From Streptomyces griseus subsp. griseus (GTDB lineage: Bacteria; Actinomycetota; Actinomycetes; Streptomycetales; Streptomycetaceae): a stretch of 64,000 bases of DNA. The stretch is from the NCBI RefSeq assembly GCF_000720255.1, contig NZ_JOJE01000004.1:124001-188000 (forward strand), read 5' to 3'. Position numbers and translations under genes: made by a program. The first letter of the stretch is position 1. Each line of letters begins with the position of its first letter. The notes below the pieces were generated by a model. The model searched no databases and had not been told where the DNA came from. It was given only the letters and a program-made list of their open reading frames with translations. Shown piece after piece: positions 15,574 to 24,297 of the stretch.

Positions 15574-17609
15574 CGGAGGAACGCGGCCGCTACACCCGCG
15601 TCGACGGGCACATGCAGCCCGGTGGTGTGGGTGAGCTCCCCGCCCGCCAGCGCGAACACGGCGTTGGCGACATGCTCGGGCAGCACCTCACGCTTGAGGA
15701 TGGTCCGCTGCGCGTAGAACTCGCCCAGCTTCTCCTCCTCGACCCCGTACACGGCCGCCCGCTTGGCACCCCAGCCACCGGCGAAGATGCCCGAGCCGCG
15801 CACCACCCCGTCCGGGTTGACCCCGTTGACGCGGATGCCGTGCTCACCGAGCTCGGCGGCCAGCAGCCGCACCTGGTGCGCCTGGTCGGCCTTGGTCGCG
15901 GAGTAGGCGATGTTGTTGGGCCCGGCGAAGACGGCGTTCTTCGAGGCGATGTAGACGATGTCGCCGCCCAGCTCCTGGGCGATCATCACCCGGGCCGCCT
16001 CACGCGAGACGAGGAAGGACCCGCGGGCCATGATGTCGTGCTGGAGGTCCCAGTCCTTCGCGGAGGTCTCCAGCAGCGGCTTGGAGATCGAGATCCCCGC
16101 GTTGTTGACGACGAGGTCGACCCCGCCGAAGGCCAGCACCGCCGCCTTGAACGCGTCCGCGATCTGCTCCTCGGACGTCACGTCGACGGCCACGGCGACG
16201 GCCTTGTCGGCCCCGCCGAGCTCCTCCGCGACGGCGGCCGCGTTCTCGGCGTTCAGATCGGCGACGACGACACAGGCTCCCTCGGCCACCAGCCGGTGGG
16301 CGATCGCCTTGCCGATGCCGCTGCCGGCCCCGGTGACGAGCGCGACCCGCGTGGCGAGCGCCTTCGGCTTCGGCATCCGCTGGAGCTTGGCCTCCTCCAG
16401 CGCCCAGTACTCGATGCGGAACTTCTCCGACTCCTCGATCGGCGCGTACGTCGACACCGCCTCGGCGCCCCGCATCACGTTGATCGCGTTGACGTAGAAC
16501 TCGCCGGCGACCCGGGCGGTCTGCTTGTCCTTGCCGAAGGAGAACATGCCCACGCCCGGCACCAGCACGATCGCCGGGTCGGCACCGCGCATCGCCGGTG
16601 AGTCGGCGTCGGCGTGCCGCTCGTAGTAGGCGGCGTACTCCGCCCGGTACTCGGCGTGCAGCTCCTTGAGCCGGGCGACCGCGTCCTGAAGCGGCACGTT
16701 CGGCGCCACGTCGAGGACGAGCGGCCGAACCTTCGTCCGCAGGAAGTGGTCGGGGCACGACGTCCCCAGCGCGGCGAGCCGAGGGTGCTCGGCCCGCGCC
16801 ACGAAGTCCAGCACCACATCGGAGTCGGTGAAGTGCCCCACCTGCGGCTTGTCCTGAGAGGCGGCGGCCCGCACATACGGCGCCAGAGCGGCGGCCCGCT
16901 CCCTGCGCTCCGCCTCGGGCAGCGCCTCGTACCCGGGGACGACCGCCCCGAACGGCTCCGGCCTCCCCTTCTCCTCGAGGAACGCCTCGGCGGTCCGGAT
17001 GATGTGCAGCGAGTTGCGCTCGCACTCCTCGGCGGTGTCACCCCAGGCGGTGATCCCGTGCCCGCCGAGCACACACCCGATGGCCTGCGGGTTGGCCTCC
17101 TTCACGGCCGCGATGTCCAGCCCCAGCTGGAACCCGGGCCGCCGCCACGGCACCCAGACCACGCTGTCCCCGAAGCACTCCGCGGTCAGCTTCTCCCCGT
17201 CCGCCGCACACGCGAGCGCGATCCCCGAGTCCGGGTGCAGATGATCGACATGGGCGGCGTCGACGAGACCGTGCATCGCGGTGTCGATGGAGGGAGCGGC
17301 GCCCCCCTTACCGTGCAGGCAGTAGTCGAACGCGGCGACCATCTCGTCCTCGCGCTCCACACCGGGATACACATCGACGAGCGCCCGCATCCGATCCAGC
17401 CGCAACACGGCCAGGCCCGCCTCGGTGAGCGTCCCGAGGTCCCCGCCGGACCCCTTCACCCACATCAGCTCGACGTCCCCGCCGGTGACGGGGTCGGTGT
17501 CGGTGCCCTTGGCGGACGCGTTGCCGCCGGCGTAGTTCGTGTTGCGGGGATCAGCACCAAGCCGACGGGACCGCGCGAGAAGGGCGGCGGCTTCGGGATG
17601 GGTGGACAT
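15570..17609 (-). CDS. rhaEW: Fused rhamnulose-1-phosphate aldolase / lactaldehyde dehydrogenase
   Basis: A 679-aa two-domain enzyme. Residues about 1-410 form a class II aldolase with the zinc ligands in HVDHLHPDSGIA and a further His in GGHGITAWGDT. Residues about 420-679 form a short-chain dehydrogenase with VTGAGSGIGKAIAH, NNAGIS and YSATK. The fusion matches Bacillus RhaEW and the actinobacterial bifunctional type: rhamnulose-1-P is split to DHAP and L-lactaldehyde, and the second domain oxidises the aldehyde to L-lactate with NAD. ATG 17609 (MSTHPEAAAL) is chosen because residues encoded further upstream read through an intergenic repeat. It couples directly to rhaB and functionally to lutABC. 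Confidence 0.94.
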   Translation of the reverse strand: MSTHPEAAALLARSRRLGADPRNTNYAGGNASAKGTDTDPVTGGDVELMWVKGSGGDLGTLTEAGLAVLRLDRMRALVDVYPGVEREDEMVAAFDYCLHGKGGAAPSIDTAMHGLVDAAHVDHLHPDSGIALACAADGEKLTAECFGDSVVWVPWRRPGFQLGLDIAAVKEANPQAIGCVLGGHGITAWGDTAEECERNSLHIIRTAEAFLEEKGRPEPFGAVVPGYEALPEAERRERAAALAPYVRAAASQDKPQVGHFTDSDVVLDFVARAEHPRLAALGTSCPDHFLRTKVRPLVLDVAPNVPLQDAVARLKELHAEYRAEYAAYYERHADADSPAMRGADPAIVLVPGVGMFSFGKDKQTARVAGEFYVNAINVMRGAEAVSTYAPIEESEKFRIEYWALEEAKLQRMPKPKALATRVALVTGAGSGIGKAIAHRLVAEGACVVVADLNAENAAAVAEELGGADKAVAVAVDVTSEEQIADAFKAAVLAFGGVDLVVNNAGISISKPLLETSAKDWDLQHDIMARGSFLVSREAARVMIAQELGGDIVYIASKNAVFAGPNNIAYSATKADQAHQVRLLAAELGEHGIRVNGVNPDGVVRGSGIFAGGWGAKRAAVYGVEEEKLGEFYAQRTILKREVLPEHVANAVFALAGGELTHTTGLHVPVDAGVAAAFLR

Positions 17610-17650
17610 GAATGTTCCTAACTTCCAGAGGAGGGATGAGTGCACTTCCA

Positions 17651-17720
17651 TAGGGGCGCGGGGCTGCATCGATATGCGGCTCCGCCGCGTGGGCGCGACC
17701 AGCCACACACAGGGCCCGCA
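17651..17720. repeat. Streptomyces-type intergenic repeat
   Basis: The stretch running from TAGGGGCGCGGGGCTG through GCGCGACCAGCCAC resembles a short GC-rich repeat scattered between genes in many Streptomyces genomes (recognised from memory). It contains small palindromes such as GCGGCTCCGCCGC. It occupies most of the 139-bp gap between rhaI and the aldolase gene and may fold in the mRNA. Confidence 0.55.
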
Positions 17721-17748
17721 CCCCGCACACAACAGAACCGGCAGAAGC

Positions 17749-18927
17749 TCACGCCCCCCAGCCGGCCTGCTCCCCACCAACCCGCTCAGCAACGATCTTC
17801 TCGGCCCACCCGGACGCCTTGTACGCGGCGATCGGGTTCGCGTCCAACCCCATCTCCTCGCGCACTTCACGAAGCAACGGCCGCACATCCGTGTTGTACG
17901 CATCCATCAGCACCGCGTTGGCCTCCAGCACATCACCCGAGACCTGCGCGTCAGCCAGGGCCGCCCGATCCACCAGCAGCGCCTTCGCCGTGGCCTCCTG
18001 CACATTCATCACGGACCGGATGATCGCCGGAATCTTCGCCTCGATGTTGTGGCACTGGTCCAGCATGAACGCGACCTCGGAGGTGAACCCACCCCCACGC
18101 ACGACCTCGTACATGATCCGGAACAGCTGGAACGGATCCGCCGCCCCCACCATCAGGTCGTCGTCCGCGTAGAACCGCGAGTTGAAGTCGAACCCGCCGA
18201 GCTTCCCCTCCCGCAGCAGCGTCGCGACGATGAACTCGATGTTGGTCCCCGGCGCGTGGTGACCCGTGTCGACCACGACCTGCGCCTTGGGCCCGAGCTT
18301 CAGACAGTGCGCGTAGGCGGTGCCCCAGTCCGGAACGTCGGTCGTGTAGAACGCGGGCTCGAAGAACTTGTACTCCAGCAGCATCCGCTGCCCGTCCCCG
18401 AGCCGTTCGTACACCTCGGCCAGCCCTTCCGCCAGCCGGTCCTGCCGCCCCCGCACGTCGTCCTGCCCGGGATAGTTCGTCCCGTCGGCGAACCACAGTT
18501 TGAGATCGGCGGAGCCCGTCGCGTCCATGATGTCGACGCACTCCAGCAGATGGTCGACGGCCTTGCGTCGCACCTTCGCGTCCGGGTGGCAGATGCTGCC
18601 CAGCTTGTAGTCGTCGTCCTGGAAGGTGTTGGAGTTGATGGCGCCGAGCTTGACGCCCCGCTCCTCGGCGAACTTCGCCAGAGCCGCGTAGTCCTCCACC
18701 TTGTCCCACGGAATGTGCAGCGCGACGGTCGGCGCCACCCCCGTGTGCGCGTGCACCTGGGCCGCGTCCTCCAGCTTCTCCTGCGGAGTGCGCGGGACGC
18801 CCTGCTGGGCGAAGACCTTGAAACGGGTCCCCGAGTTCCCGTACGCCCACGAAGGCGTCTCGACGGCCTGGGTCTTCAGCGCGGCCTTCACCGCGGCGAG
18901 ATCGGTCACTTCGGGCTCCTGAGACAT
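17749..18927 (-). CDS. rhaI: L-rhamnose isomerase
   Basis: A 392-aa TIM-barrel sugar isomerase of the Pseudomonas/Rhizobium RhaI type, not E. coli RhaA. Metal-binding positions are seen in [11 protein letters not shown] near residue 218 and [16 protein letters not shown] near 255, followed by [18 protein letters not shown] near 290. It converts L-rhamnose to L-rhamnulose. ATG 18927 lies about 20 bases from a TGAAACGATTCA operator. It is the first gene of the leftward catabolic unit, divergent from the rhamnose transporter. Confidence 0.95.
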   Translation of the reverse strand: MSQEPEVTDLAAVKAALKTQAVETPSWAYGNSGTRFKVFAQQGVPRTPQEKLEDAAQVHAHTGVAPTVALHIPWDKVEDYAALAKFAEERGVKLGAINSNTFQDDDYKLGSICHPDAKVRRKAVDHLLECVDIMDATGSADLKLWFADGTNYPGQDDVRGRQDRLAEGLAEVYERLGDGQRMLLEYKFFEPAFYTTDVPDWGTAYAHCLKLGPKAQVVVDTGHHAPGTNIEFIVATLLREGKLGGFDFNSRFYADDDLMVGAADPFQLFRIMYEVVRGGGFTSEVAFMLDQCHNIEAKIPAIIRSVMNVQEATAKALLVDRAALADAQVSGDVLEANAVLMDAYNTDVRPLLREVREEMGLDANPIAAYKASGWAEKIVAERVGGEQAGWGA

Positions 18928-18947
18928 CGGGGTTGGCGGCTTCCGTA

Positions 18948-18959
18948 TGAAACGATTCA
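18948..18959. promoter_or_regulatory. LacI-type operator upstream of rhaI
   Basis: TGAAACGATTCA, a near-perfect 12-bp dyad of the TGAAWCGWTTCA class bound by many LacI-family repressors. It lies 21-32 bases upstream of the rhaI start, where binding would block transcription. The LacI gene at 25802 is the obvious candidate regulator. Confidence 0.65.
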
Positions 18960-19044
18960 GAATGGGAAGCTATGAGCCCGCCGGAGGGCTGTCAACCCCT
19001 CTGCCCAGCCCTTCTCGTCGTGACCGGCGCGTGACCTTCCACTA

Positions 19045-19059
19045 TCGAAATTTTTTCGA
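19045..19059. promoter_or_regulatory. AT-rich palindrome in rha divergent spacer
   Basis: TCGAAA-TTT-TTTCGA, a perfect 15-bp palindrome and an unusually AT-rich island near the middle of the 242-bp spacer. It could be a second regulator site or an upstream promoter element for either operon. No assignment is possible. Confidence 0.4.
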
Positions 19060-19069
19060 CGCGGACCCA

Positions 19070-19099
19070 TTGACGTGACATGGCCGCCGTGCCTAACGT
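19070..19099 (+). promoter_or_regulatory. Candidate promoter of the rhamnose transport operon
   Basis: TTGACG (19070-19075) and TAACGT (19094-19099) with an 18-bp spacer resemble a vegetative (HrdB-type) promoter. The predicted start lies just before the TGAAACCTTTCA operator, consistent with repression by roadblock. Confidence 0.45.
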
Positions 19100-19113
19100 C
19101 CCGGCAACCCAGT

Positions 19114-19125
19114 TGAAACCTTTCA
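19114..19125. promoter_or_regulatory. LacI-type operator upstream of the rhamnose ABC genes
   Basis: TGAAA-CC-TTTCA, a perfect 5-bp-arm dyad related to the site before rhaI. It lies about 45 bases before the ABC ATPase start and just downstream of the predicted promoter. Confidence 0.6.
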
Positions 19126-19169
19126 CGACGCCGTGACGGCCTCCCGCAGGCGTCGTCGAGGAGCCACCC

Positions 19170-20687
19170 ATGACCCACCCGTCCGACACGGGACCCGCCC
19201 CGGTGCTGGCGCTGAAGGACATCTCCAAGTCCTTCGGTGCCGTACGCGCCCTGCGAGGCGTCTCCCTGGAGCTGTTCCCCGGCGAGGTGCACGCCCTCGC
19301 CGGTGAGAACGGCGCGGGCAAGTCGACACTGATCAAGACGCTCGCCGGGGTGCACCGTCCGGACTCCGGCCAGGTGCTGCTCGACGGTGAGCCCGTCGTC
19401 TTCCACGGACCCGGCGACGCCCGCGACGCCGGCATCGCCGTGATCTACCAGGAACCCACGCTCTTCCCCGACCTGTCGATCGCCGAGAACATCTTCATGG
19501 GCCGCCAGCCGCGCCGCGCCCTCGGCCGGATCGACCACAAGGCCACCCACACGGCCACGGCGGCCTTGATGCAGCGCCTCGGTGTCGACCTCGACCCCGA
19601 CCGGCCCGCCCGCGGCCTGTCCATCGCCGACCAGCAGATCGTCGAGATCGCCAAGGCCCTCTCCTTCGACGCCCGCGTCCTGATCATGGACGAGCCGACC
19701 GCCGCCCTCACCGGCAGCGAGGTCGCCCGTCTCTTCGGCGTCGTACGCACCCTGCGCGAACAGGGCGCCGCGGTGCTGTTCATCTCCCACCGCCTGGAGG
19801 AGATCTTCGAGATCTGCCGGCGGGTCACCACCCTGCGCGACGGCGCCTGGATCGCCAGCGAGCCGGTCGAGGGCATGACCGAGGACGACCTCGTGCGCCG
19901 CATGGTCGGCCGCGACCTGGACGAGCTCTACCCCAAGCAGGACGTCGAGCCCGGCGAGGTCGCCCTCAGCGTCCGCCGCCTGACCCGCGAGGGCGTCTTC
20001 ACCGACGTCTCCTTCGAGGTCCGCTGCGGCGAGATCGTCGGCCTCGCGGGACTCGTCGGCGCCGGCCGTACCGAGGTCGCCCGGGCGGTCTTCGGCATCG
20101 ACCGCTGGGACGCCGGGGAAGTGGAGGTGCAGGGACACCGGCTGACGAACGGCGCCCCCTCCACCGCCATGGCTGCCGGCCTGGCACTCGTCCCCGAGGA
20201 CCGGCGCGCCCAGGGCCTGGTGATGGACATGTCCATCGAGCGCAACATCGGCCTCACCGGACTGCGTACGACCGTGAAGGCCGGCCTGATGGACCGCGGC
20301 GCCGAGCGCAGCCGCTCCCTCGACTGGGCCGTCAAGCTCCAGGTGAAGTACGCCCGGATCGCCGACACCGTCAATACGCTCTCCGGCGGCAACCAGCAGA
20401 AGGTCGTCCTCGCCAAGTGGCTGGCCACCGGCCCCAAGGTGCTCATCGTGGACGAGCCCACGCGCGGCATCGACGTCGGCACCAAGGCCGAGGTCCACCG
20501 GCTGCTGTCCCAGCTGGCCGCCGACGGGGTCGCCGTCCTGATGATCTCCTCCGACCTGCCGGAGGTCCTCGGCATGGCCGACCGCGTGCTGGTGATGCAC
20601 GAGGGCCGGCTCACCGCCGAGATCCCCCGCTCCGAAGCCACCGAGGAAACCGTGATGGCCGCAGCCACGGGGAGGGCCGCCGCATGA
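19170..20687 (+). CDS. rhaT: Rhamnose ABC transporter, duplicated ATPase
   Basis: A 505-aa protein with two ABC ATPase domains, as in RbsA-type sugar importers. Domain 1 has Walker [10 protein letters not shown] near residue 45, a degenerate signature [17 protein letters not shown] and Walker [12 protein letters not shown]. Domain 2 has a divergent P-loop region ([10 protein letters not shown]) and a good signature [15 protein letters not shown] with Walker [11 protein letters not shown]. It energises rhamnose import with the two permeases and binding protein that follow. ATG 19170 follows GAGGAGCC. It is the first gene of the rightward operon. Confidence 0.94.
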   Translation: MTHPSDTGPAPVLALKDISKSFGAVRALRGVSLELFPGEVHALAGENGAGKSTLIKTLAGVHRPDSGQVLLDGEPVVFHGPGDARDAGIAVIYQEPTLFPDLSIAENIFMGRQPRRALGRIDHKATHTATAALMQRLGVDLDPDRPARGLSIADQQIVEIAKALSFDARVLIMDEPTAALTGSEVARLFGVVRTLREQGAAVLFISHRLEEIFEICRRVTTLRDGAWIASEPVEGMTEDDLVRRMVGRDLDELYPKQDVEPGEVALSVRRLTREGVFTDVSFEVRCGEIVGLAGLVGAGRTEVARAVFGIDRWDAGEVEVQGHRLTNGAPSTAMAAGLALVPEDRRAQGLVMDMSIERNIGLTGLRTTVKAGLMDRGAERSRSLDWAVKLQVKYARIADTVNTLSGGNQQKVVLAKWLATGPKVLIVDEPTRGIDVGTKAEVHRLLSQLAADGVAVLMISSDLPEVLGMADRVLVMHEGRLTAEIPRSEATEETVMAAATGRAAA

Positions 20688-21724
20688 CGGTGACCGCCCC
20701 CACTCCCGCCCCCGCCACCGAGGTGTCCAAGTCCAGTGGCACCCGGCTGGTCGACCGCGTCTTCAAGATGCGCGAACTCGCCATCCTGGTCGTCTTCCTG
20801 GTGATGATCGCGATCACCCAGGCGGGCAACAGCCAGTTCCTCTCCGAGCAGGGCATCAAGGACCTGCTGCTGAACGCGACCATCCTGGTCCTGGTCGCCA
20901 CCGGACAGTCGCTGGTGGTCATCACCCGCAACGTCGACCTGTCCGTCGGCTCCACGCTCGGCATCACCGCCTACGCCGCCGGCACCTACCTCAACGGCGG
21001 CGGCAACCCGGTCGTCGCGATCGCGCTCGCGGTGCTCCTCGGCATCGGCGTCGGTCTCCTCAACGGCCTGCTGGTCAGCCTCGGCCAGGTGCCCGCCCTC
21101 GTCGTCACCCTCGGCACGATGTACATCATCCGAGGCGTCGACTCCATCTGGGTCGGCTCCAGCCAGATCACGGCGGCCGACCTGCCCGGCGGCTTCGTCG
21201 ACTTCGGCTCCGGCGGCATCTCCGCCGTGCCCTACCTGGCGCTGATCGCCCTCGCCGTGCTGATCGCCACGGCCTACTACCTCAAGCACTTCGGCAGCGG
21301 CCGCGAACTGTACGCGCTCGGCTCCAACCCGGAGGCGGCCCGCCTCGCCGGCATCCCGGTGCGCAAGCGGACCCTCGTCGCCTACACCTTCTGCGGCGCC
21401 CTCGCCGGTCTCGCCGGAGCGATGTACCTGGCCCGGTTCGGCAACGTCGACTCCGGCACCGGCACCGGCTACGAACTCACCGTCGTCAGCGCCGTGGTGG
21501 TGGGCGGTGTCGTCTTCACCGGCGGCTCCGGCAGCGTCTACGGCGCCGCGCTCGGCGCCCTGCTGCTGACCTCCATCAACGGTGTCCTGCCCGCCCTCGG
21601 CGTCAGCTCCGTCTGGGTGCTCGCCATCAACGGCATCCTGCTCCTGCTCGCCATCGCCGTGGACCGCGTCGTCGCGCTGCGGGTGGCGTCGGCCCTGAAG
21701 AAGAGGAACGCCCGCCATGCCTGA
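20684..21724 (+). CDS. rhaP: Rhamnose ABC transporter permease
   Basis: A 346-aa permease of the RbsC/BPD_transp_2 family, with roughly eight to ten hydrophobic segments beginning at [15 protein letters not shown] and the conserved cytoplasmic loop [19 protein letters not shown] near residue 205 that contacts the ATPase. ATG 20684 overlaps the ATPase stop (ATGA). The hydrophilic N-terminus (about 25 residues) is cytoplasmic. It pairs with the next permease as a heterodimer. Confidence 0.93.
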   Translation: MTVTAPTPAPATEVSKSSGTRLVDRVFKMRELAILVVFLVMIAITQAGNSQFLSEQGIKDLLLNATILVLVATGQSLVVITRNVDLSVGSTLGITAYAAGTYLNGGGNPVVAIALAVLLGIGVGLLNGLLVSLGQVPALVVTLGTMYIIRGVDSIWVGSSQITAADLPGGFVDFGSGGISAVPYLALIALAVLIATAYYLKHFGSGRELYALGSNPEAARLAGIPVRKRTLVAYTFCGALAGLAGAMYLARFGNVDSGTGTGYELTVVSAVVVGGVVFTGGSGSVYGAALGALLLTSINGVLPALGVSSVWVLAINGILLLLAIAVDRVVALRVASALKKRNARHA

Positions 21725-22700
21725 GTCCGGATCCCTGGTGAGCCGCGCGATCCGCTGGGACACAGTTGTCGGCGCTCTCCTGATCGTCCTGCTGCTGTTC
21801 TCCTTCTCCTTCGTCGACGGCTTCGGCAACGCCTTCAACCTGTCGTTCCTGATCGGCAGCGCCCTGCCCATCGCGCTGATCGCCCTGCCGATGACGATGC
21901 TCGTGGTCGCCGGCGAGATCGACCTGTCGGTCGCCTCCACCGCGGGGCTGTCCGGCGCGGTGATGGGCAAGCTGTGGAACCAGGGCATGACGATCGAGAC
22001 GATCATCCCGATCTGCCTGATCCTCGGCGTCGTCTGCGGGCTCGTCAACGGGCTGCTGGTGACCCGGCTGGGGCTGCCGTCCCTCGCCGTCACCATCGGC
22101 ACCCTCGCCGCCTACCGGGGCATCGCGCAGATCGTGCTCGGCTCCGACGCGGTGACCGACTTCCCCACGCAGTACCTGGACTTCGCCGCGGGACGCATCG
22201 GCGACACGTTCGTCCCGTACGCCCTCCTGCCCTTCCTGGTGCTGCTCGCGATCGCCCTGGTCGTCCTGCACGCCACACCGTTCGGACGGTCGCTGTTCGC
22301 GATCGGAGCGAGCGAGGAGGCCGCGCGGTTCGCCGGCGTCCGCGTCAAGCGGCACAAGCTGATCCTGTTCACGGTGACGGGGTTGGTGGCGTCACTCACC
22401 GGTGTGTTCTGGGCGCTGCACTACGCGAGCGCTCGCTATGACAACGCGACGGGGCTGGAACTGTCCGTCATCGCCGCGGTGTTGCTCGGTGGGATCGACT
22501 TCGACGGCGGCAAGGGGACGCTCGGCGGGGCGATCGCGGGTGTCTTCCTGCTGGGTGTGCTGCAGAACGTGATGAGCCTTCAGGACGTCTCCGCGCAGTC
22601 GCAGATCGTGGTGACCGGTGTGCTGCTGGTGGTGTCCGTGCTCGGGCCTCGTGTGGCGCGGCAGATCTCCGTTGCCCGGGCGGCCAGTTCATCCCCCTGA
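21717..22700 (+). CDS. rhaQ: Rhamnose ABC transporter permease
   Basis: A 327-aa second RbsC-type permease with the matching loop GRSLFAIGASEEAARFAGV near residue 200. The hydrophobic segments begin at VGALLIVLLLFSFSF. It overlaps the first permease by 8 bases. Having two different permease genes is usual for the Rhizobium rhaSTPQ-type rhamnose importer. A stem-loop (22777-22793) separates it from the binding-protein gene. Confidence 0.93.
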   Translation: MPESGSLVSRAIRWDTVVGALLIVLLLFSFSFVDGFGNAFNLSFLIGSALPIALIALPMTMLVVAGEIDLSVASTAGLSGAVMGKLWNQGMTIETIIPICLILGVVCGLVNGLLVTRLGLPSLAVTIGTLAAYRGIAQIVLGSDAVTDFPTQYLDFAAGRIGDTFVPYALLPFLVLLAIALVVLHATPFGRSLFAIGASEEAARFAGVRVKRHKLILFTVTGLVASLTGVFWALHYASARYDNATGLELSVIAAVLLGGIDFDGGKGTLGGAIAGVFLLGVLQNVMSLQDVSAQSQIVVTGVLLVVSVLGPRVARQISVARAASSSP

Positions 22701-22776
22701 CAGGTCGACTCCCCGAGTCACGGCCGTGCGTGGCTGGTCGCGCCCGCGCGGCGGAGCCTCAAATCAATCCAGACCC

Positions 22777-22793
22777 GCGCCCCTATGGGGCGC
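22777..22793 (+). promoter_or_regulatory. Stem-loop before the binding-protein gene
   Basis: GCGCCCC-TAT-GGGGCGC, a perfect 7-bp stem with a 3-base loop, lies in the 127-bp gap before the solute-binding protein gene. Such loops often protect the 3' segment of transport mRNAs so that the binding protein is made in excess. A partial terminator is the alternative. Confidence 0.45.
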
Positions 22794-22827
22794 ACTCACC
22801 TCACCTTCGTACAAAGGAACCCTCGTC

Positions 22828-23913
22828 ATGCGCAGAACTTCCCTTCGTCGTGCCTGTGCGGCCGTCGCCGCAGTCTCCTCCCTCGCTCTCGCTCTCACCG
22901 CTTGCGGCGGCACCACCAAGGAGGACGTGAAGAGCGAGAACACCGGGGCCGCGGCCTCGGGGGGCAAGGCCGACCCGAACGCCGCTCTGAAGAAGGGGCT
23001 GACCGTCGGGTTCCTGCCCAAGCAGGTCAACAACCCGTACTTCACCTCCTCCGACAAGGGCGGCGAGGCGGCCCTGAAGGAACTCGGCTCCAGCTACAAG
23101 GAGGTCGGCCCGTCCAGCGCCACGGACACCTCCGGTCAGGTCAACTACGTCAACACGCTCACCCAGCAGCGGGTCGACGCGATGGCCGTCTCCGCGCAGG
23201 ACCCGGGCGCGCTGTGCCCCGCGCTCAAGCAGGCCATGAAGAACGACATCAAGGTCGTCACCTACGACTCCGACACCACCGCCGACTGCCGCAACGCCTT
23301 CGTCTCGCAGGCCAGCGCCGAGGACCTCGGCCGCACCGAGGTGCAGCTGCTCGCCGAGCAGATCGGCTACAAGGGCGAGATCGCGATCCTGTCGGCCGCG
23401 CAGACCGCGACCAACCAGAACACCTGGATCGACTTCATGAAGGAGGAGCTGAAGGACCCGAAGTACAAGGACGTCAAGCTGGTCAAGGTCGCCTACGGCG
23501 ACGACGACGCCCAGAAGTCCTTCCAGCAGACCCAGGGCCTGCTCCAGGAGTACCCGAACCTGAAGGGGATCATCTCCCCGACCACCGTCGGCATCAAGGC
23601 CGCCGCCCAGTACCTCTCGGGCTCCAAGTACAAGGGCAAGGTCAAGCTGACCGGCCTCGGCACCCCCAACGACATGCGCAAGTACGTCAAGAACGGCACC
23701 GTCGACGGCTTCGAGCTGTGGGACCCGGCGAAGCTCGGCGAGCTGGCCGCGCGCACGGCCGTGGCGCTGGTCTCGGGGCAGATCACCGGCAAGGAGGGCG
23801 AGACCTTCACGGCCGGCGACATGGGCTCGTACACCATCGGCAAGGACGGCGTGATCAGCCTCGGCAAGCCGACCGTGTTCGACAAGAAGAACATCGACCA
23901 GTTCAACTTCTGA
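22828..23913 (+). CDS. rhaS: Rhamnose-binding lipoprotein of the ABC importer
   Basis: A 361-aa periplasmic-binding-protein-like lipoprotein. The signal peptide MRRTSLRRAC...ALTAC ends in a lipobox (Cys about residue 25), so the mature protein is anchored outside the membrane. The body is the type 1 (LacI/RbsB-like) sugar-binding fold with FLPKQVNNPYF near residue 58 and VVTYDSDTTADCRNAFVSQ near 150. ATG 22828 is preceded by AAAGGAA. Genomic context with rhaI and the mutarotase identifies rhamnose as the ligand. Confidence 0.93.
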   Translation: MRRTSLRRACAAVAAVSSLALALTACGGTTKEDVKSENTGAAASGGKADPNAALKKGLTVGFLPKQVNNPYFTSSDKGGEAALKELGSSYKEVGPSSATDTSGQVNYVNTLTQQRVDAMAVSAQDPGALCPALKQAMKNDIKVVTYDSDTTADCRNAFVSQASAEDLGRTEVQLLAEQIGYKGEIAILSAAQTATNQNTWIDFMKEELKDPKYKDVKLVKVAYGDDDAQKSFQQTQGLLQEYPNLKGIISPTTVGIKAAAQYLSGSKYKGKVKLTGLGTPNDMRKYVKNGTVDGFELWDPAKLGELAARTAVALVSGQITGKEGETFTAGDMGSYTIGKDGVISLGKPTVFDKKNIDQFNF

Positions 23914-23930
23914 TCCCTGGAGGGTTGTTG

Positions 23931-24251
23931 ATGCAGCGCGTGTGCTTCCTGCTGAAGGTCAGGGCGGACCGCCTCGACGAGTACCGTGAGCGGCACGCCG
24001 CCGTGTGGCCCGAGATGCTTCAAGCCCTCTCGGCCACCGGCTGGCACAACTACTCGCTCTTCCTGCGCGAGGACGGCCTGCTCGTCGGATACCTGGAGAC
24101 CGAGGACTTCGCCGCCGCCCAGGCCGGTATGGAAGCCACCGACGTCAACGCCCGCTGGCAGGCGGAGATGGCGCCGTTCTTCGAGTCGCTGGACGGCGCC
24201 CGGCCCGACGAGGCCATGAAACCGCTCACCGAAGTGTTCCACCTCGCTTGA
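23931..24251 (+). CDS. rhaM: L-rhamnose mutarotase
   Basis: A 106-aa RhaM/RhaU protein. The catalytic residues known from E. coli RhaM are present: His22 in YRERHAAVWPEM and Tyr41 in GWHNYSLF. It interconverts the alpha and beta anomers of L-rhamnose and so speeds entry into the isomerase. ATG 23931 follows GGAGGG eight bases upstream. It lies 17 bases after rhaS in the same operon. Confidence 0.95.
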   Translation: MQRVCFLLKVRADRLDEYRERHAAVWPEMLQALSATGWHNYSLFLREDGLLVGYLETEDFAAAQAGMEATDVNARWQAEMAPFFESLDGARPDEAMKPLTEVFHLA

Positions 24252-24297
24252 CCCCCGTACCCGCAGTTCCCGCTCGCCGACAATGGAGTCCCCCGAG

